Assembly (NCBI RefSeq): GCF_900114565.1
Contig: NZ_FOTM01000015.1
Span: 17,360-81,359 of the forward strand
DNA length: 64,000 nt
Source: Leifsonia sp. CL147
Lineage (GTDB): Bacteria; Actinomycetota; Actinomycetes; Actinomycetales; Microbacteriaceae
Direction of reading: 5' to 3'
Both the position numbers and the translations under genes were made by a program. Below are positions 61,008 to 64,000 of this stretch, piece after piece; within the stretch, counting starts at the first letter, position 1; each line of letters begins with the position of its first letter. A model generated the notes under the pieces. It was not told where the DNA came from. It did not search any database and was given only the letters and a program-made list of their open reading frames with translations.

Positions 61008-61380
61008 CCAGATCGTCCGCGACCTTGCGCAGCACGGCGGCGATCTTCGCGCCGTGCGCCTTGTCCGGGTACTTGCCGCGGCGCAGATTGGAGCCGATGC
61101 CGTCGAGCAGCTTCACCAGGTCTTCGACGATGATCGCCATGTCGTCCGCGGACTTGCGCTTCATCTTCGCCAGGCTCGGCGGAGCCTCCAGGACGCGCAC
61201 GGACAGCGCCTGCGCGCCGCGCTTTCCGTCGGCGATGCCGAACTCGAGGCGCGACCCCGCCTTCACGACCGCACCAGCGGGGAGGGCCGAGGCGTGCAGG
61301 AAGACTTCCTGGCCGTCATCAGAGCTGATGAAGCCGAAGCCTTTCTCCTCGTCGTAGAACTTGACCTTGCCGGTTGGCAT
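61000..61380 (-). CDS. Cold-shock-domain protein with C-terminal extension
   Basis: 126 residues from the ATG at 61380. RNP1 (KGFGFIS, 13-19) and RNP2 (EVFLHAS, 25-31) are present in an N-terminal cold-shock domain. A second region (KMKRKSADDMAIIVEDLVKLLDGIGSNLRRGKYPDKAHGAKIAAVLRKVADDLDA) is a helical extension found in the long actinobacterial Csp proteins. It binds single-stranded RNA/DNA and is a chaperone for transcripts. Overlaps the DUF3027 start by 8 nt. Confidence 0.9.
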   Translation of the reverse strand: MPTGKVKFYDEEKGFGFISSDDGQEVFLHASALPAGAVVKAGSRLEFGIADGKRGAQALSVRVLEAPPSLAKMKRKSADDMAIIVEDLVKLLDGIGSNLRRGKYPDKAHGAKIAAVLRKVADDLDA

Positions 61381-61436
61381 GGGAACCTCACTTCGCATGG
61401 GGGATCGGATGACCGTCCTCAATTATCCTTGATTTC

Positions 61437-61748
61437 GTGACCCAGCAGACCCCTCCGCCGGCATCCCGGCTCCAGCGCATCCTCGCGTACATCATCGCCG
61501 CGCTCGTTATCCTCTCCCTGGTCTGCATCGCGGCCATCCTCATCGGCACCGCGGCGGGGCAGTTCGCCGCCCAGGGATCGGGGCAGGGCATCTGGCCTGC
61601 CGTGTTCCTGCTGCCGTACGGAGCGCTGCCGATCGCCTTCGTGCTGATCATCGTCCTGCTCATCGTGAGCGCGCGACGCAACCGGGCCGCGAACGCGGCG
61701 GGCGGAAACGGCACCGGACGGCCCGGCGACAACACGGGTCGGCGCTAG
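61437..61748 (+). CDS. Two-helix membrane protein
   Basis: 103 residues from a GTG. Helices are at about 13-38 (RILAYIIAALVILSLVCIAAILIG) and 52-78 (IWPAVFLLPYGALPIAFVLIIVLLIVSA). A Gly/Asn-rich tail ends the protein. It is commonly found next to the cold-shock gene in Microbacteriaceae. No function is known. It is followed after 23 bp by the helicase-associated gene. Confidence 0.7.
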   Translation: MTQQTPPPASRLQRILAYIIAALVILSLVCIAAILIGTAAGQFAAQGSGQGIWPAVFLLPYGALPIAFVLIIVLLIVSARRNRAANAAGGNGTGRPGDNTGRR

Positions 61749-61771
61749 CGGCGTCGGCCGGCGGCCGCGCG

Positions 61772-63682
61772 ATGACGACCACGCTCGCTCTCGCAGCGCG
61801 ACTCCGGGGGATGGACGACGACGCGCTCGTCGCCGCCCTGCACCACCGCACCTATCGGCGACAGGGCGTCGCCGACTACTTCGACCTCGGCGAGGCCCTG
61901 CTGGATGCGGACTCGCTGCAGCGCGCGCTCGCACCCCTCGACCGCTTCCGGCTCGCCATCCTGGTCGTCCTGGCGCGCGCCGAGGCGCCGCTGACGGCGG
62001 CCGAGGTCTCGCGGCGGCTGGCCGGGCAGCCGGCCACCGCGGGGAGTTCGGGGGCGACCATCTCCGCGTCGTTGGATGAGCTGGCGGGGCTGCTGCTCGT
62101 CCATCCCGTGGAGGAGGCGGACGCCGCGAACGGGGATGGCGCCACCGCGCACGGCACGACCGCAACGCGCTTCGCCGGGTACGAGCCCGTGACCGCCCAG
62201 CTCGCCGCCTGGCCGGCGATGGGGCTGCCGTCTCCCGACGAGCTGCTCCGCACTCCCCCGCCGGCCGCGCTGGCGCCCGTCCCGGACACCGAGGGCCGCT
62301 TCACCGACCGTCTCGCCGCCGAGCGCGCGTTCGAGGCGGTCGCAGCCGTGTCCGAACTCGTCGCAGAGCTCGGCCGCGAAGGCGCACGGCGCCTGCAGAA
62401 GGGCGGCCTGGCCCTCCCGGCCGTGAAACGCCTCGCGCAGGCACTCGCCGTGGATGCCGACCTCGTCCCCGTCGCCCTCTCCGCCGCCGCGAGCGCCGGA
62501 CTGGTGGCCGTCGACGACGGGATGTGGCTGCCCACCGAGAGCGCCGCATCCTGGTCGCACTCTCCGACCTCCGCCCGCTGGCGCGACCTCGCCGCCGCCT
62601 GGCTGGACGCCGTCCCCGACGACGTGCGCACGCTGCTCGCCCTGCGCAGCCGGGCCGCCTGGGGTGAGAGCCTCCGCGAGCACGTCGCCTGGCTGCATCC
62701 CGCCGCCATCGAGGAGGCGCAGGACCGAGTGGATGCGCACACGCGCCTCGCGGAGTGGCTCGGCGTGACGGCGCATCAGGCGCCGTCCTCTGCCGGAACC
62801 GCACTCGTGGAGGCCGGCCCCGACGCGGCGACGGCCACCATCACCGCACTGTTCCCGGCCGAGGTGGACCGGGTGTACCTGCAGCACGACTTGACGATCG
62901 TCTCGCCCGGGCCGCTCGCTCCCGAGATCGAGGGACGGCTGCGCGCGATCGCCGACCTGGAGTCGCGGGCGCTCGCATCCACGTTCCGGCTCTCGGCCGC
63001 GTCGGTGGATCGGGCGCTCACCGCGGGAGAGACGGCGGAGGGCATCCGGGAGTTCCTGTCCGAGATCTCGCTCACCGGCCTCCCGCAGCCGCTCGACTAC
63101 CTCATCGCGGACGCCGCCGAGCGCCACGGCAGGGTGCGCGTCCGCGCGGTGGTCGGAGAGGGTGCGCACGCCGCGGTGCGGTCGGAGGATGCGACCCTGC
63201 TGCGGACCATCCAGGTCGACCAGGCGCTCGCCTCCCTGCGGTTCGCGCTGTCCGGCCACGGGGAGCTGATCAGCCGCTTCCCCCGCGACGTGGTGTTCTG
63301 GGCGATCAGTGACGCGCGGTATCCCGTCGTGGCGGAGGACGCGGAGGGGAACGAGGTGACCCTGCGACGGCAGCGGGTCGCGCATCCCGCCGCCGCGAAG
63401 GAGCCCGACCGCGACGCCGAGCTGGTGATGCGGCTGCGGGAGGCGGAGTCCGCGGCCGTGGACGGCACCGGCGAGCGCTGGCTGGCCCGGCAGCTGGACG
63501 CGGCCGTTCGCGCCCGGCAGACCGTCATCGTGGAGGTGGCGATGCCCGACGGCCAGGTGGTCGACTACCTCCTGGAGCCGACGGGTGTCGGCGGCGGACG
63601 GCTGCGCGGCCGCGACCGCGCGGCGGACATCGAGCGCACCCTCCCGCTGTCGAGCATCCGCGGAGTGCGCCCGGCGCCCTGA
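61772..63682 (+). CDS. Helicase-associated domain protein (XPB/Ssl2 N-terminal type)
   Basis: 636 residues. The start TTLALAARLRGMDDDALVAALHHRTYRRQGVADYFDLGEALLDADSLQRALAPLDRFRLAILVVLARAEAPLTAAEVSRRL is a winged-helix pair. The C-terminal half contains VDRVYLQHDLTIVSPGPLAPEIEGRLRAIADLESRALASTFRLSAASVDRALTAGETAEGIREFLSEISLTGLPQPLDYLIADAAERHG, the 'helicase conserved C-terminal, XPB' domain seen without motor motifs. It is a partner or paralogue of the XPB-like helicase whose gene normally lies just downstream (outside this window). Likely role: DNA repair or transcription-linked unwinding. Confidence 0.85.
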   Translation: MTTTLALAARLRGMDDDALVAALHHRTYRRQGVADYFDLGEALLDADSLQRALAPLDRFRLAILVVLARAEAPLTAAEVSRRLAGQPATAGSSGATISASLDELAGLLLVHPVEEADAANGDGATAHGTTATRFAGYEPVTAQLAAWPAMGLPSPDELLRTPPPAALAPVPDTEGRFTDRLAAERAFEAVAAVSELVAELGREGARRLQKGGLALPAVKRLAQALAVDADLVPVALSAAASAGLVAVDDGMWLPTESAASWSHSPTSARWRDLAAAWLDAVPDDVRTLLALRSRAAWGESLREHVAWLHPAAIEEAQDRVDAHTRLAEWLGVTAHQAPSSAGTALVEAGPDAATATITALFPAEVDRVYLQHDLTIVSPGPLAPEIEGRLRAIADLESRALASTFRLSAASVDRALTAGETAEGIREFLSEISLTGLPQPLDYLIADAAERHGRVRVRAVVGEGAHAAVRSEDATLLRTIQVDQALASLRFALSGHGELISRFPRDVVFWAISDARYPVVAEDAEGNEVTLRRQRVAHPAAAKEPDRDAELVMRLREAESAAVDGTGERWLARQLDAAVRARQTVIVEVAMPDGQVVDYLLEPTGVGGGRLRGRDRAADIERTLPLSSIRGVRPAP

Positions 63683-63738
63683 GCCGTCGCGCGTCCGGGG
63701 GGCCGCGCGGTTGCCGCGTCCCGGGCTGCGCCCTCCCG

Positions 63739-63942
63739 CCGAAGTGCTCGACGTTGCAGGCCCGCACGGCGCGTCGGGTGCAACTTCGAGCACCTCGGCG
63801 GAAGGGGCCCCGGCGGAGTCGCCATCCGCGGATCGGGGACAGGGAGGAACGGGAGGAGCGCGCGGGAGCGGGGCGGTGCCTCCGCGAAGTGCTCGACGTT
63901 GCAGGCACGCACGGCGTGTCGGGTGCAACTTCGAGCACTTCG
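63739..63942. repeat. Two copies of a REP-like palindrome
   Basis: Copy 1 (63739-63798): CCGAAGTGCTCGACGTTGCA and TGCAACTTCGAGCACCTCGG form 20-bp arms with two mismatches and a 20-nt loop. Copy 2 (63885-63942) has the same arms, with matching loop (GGCACGCACGGCGTGTCGGG). The 317-bp stretch 63683-64000 contains no gene. The sequence resembles an extragenic palindromic repeat of the genome. Confidence 0.8.
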
Positions 63943-64000
63943 GCGGAAAGGGCCTCGGCGGAATCGGCTTCCGCGGATCGGCTCCGCCGATCGGCGACAG

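Noticed and set aside
61745..63928. 727-codon leftward frame opposite the helicase-associated gene
   Set aside because: Composition shadow with Arg/Gly-rich sequence and no domain.

Overview
The window looks like a high-GC actinomycete chromosome, most likely Microbacteriaceae (Leifsonia-like); this is inferred from gene content, not from any marker search. Supporting signs are the high GC and frequent GTG starts, the DUF2510/DUF4190/DUF3060/DUF1345 proteins, and the block serC - DUF2530 - DUF3027 - cold-shock protein - XPB-type helicase-associated protein. A DtxR/IdeR metal repressor and an NlpC/P60 hydrolase beside it fit the same picture.

Layout. (1) 1-7.05 kb: small secreted, lipo- and membrane proteins around a NarL-type two-component pair. 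(2) 7.3-15.8 kb: one co-directional sugar or sugar-acid operon: FCD-type GntR regulator with two palindromic operators, ABC importer, enolase-superfamily dehydratase, SDR dehydrogenase, DHDPS/NAL-family lyase, and a large protein resembling the fucose-isomerase group. (3) 16.6-26.0 kb: defence block. An XRE-HTH/nucleotidyltransferase pair (toxin-antitoxin-like) converges on a complete type II Wadjet operon, jetABCD, whose genes are joined by short GTGA overlaps or a 4-7 nt overlap. (4) 26.15-53.13 kb: a ~27 kb integrated element bounded by a 21-nt duplication of the 3' end of a tRNA-Arg(CCT) gene, with tandem TTGTGGGCAAAT repeats inside both ends. It carries unknown membrane proteins, a type II restriction-modification locus (C5 methyltransferase, XRE controller, candidate endonuclease, Vsr), a MobF relaxase-helicase without visible type IV secretion genes, an Mrr-like nuclease relic, an integrase, a second copy of the XRE/nucleotidyltransferase pair, an unusual run of lipoproteins and membrane proteins, and several decayed genes. 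(5) 53.3-64 kb: ordinary chromosome: PadR/DUF1048/DrrAB-like exporter, HNH endonuclease, NlpC/P60 protein, DtxR, serC and neighbours, with intergenic palindromic repeats.

Most interesting point. The XRE/nucleotidyltransferase pair occurs twice (16.6-17.8 and 39.1-40.3 kb). In the second copy the nucleotidyltransferase has a one-base frameshift while the XRE gene is intact. Beyond it, at the same distance as in copy 1, lies a relic of the last codons of jetD. So the pair has travelled with Wadjet more than once, which suggests it is a functional companion (addiction module or sensor) of the anti-plasmid system rather than a chance neighbour.
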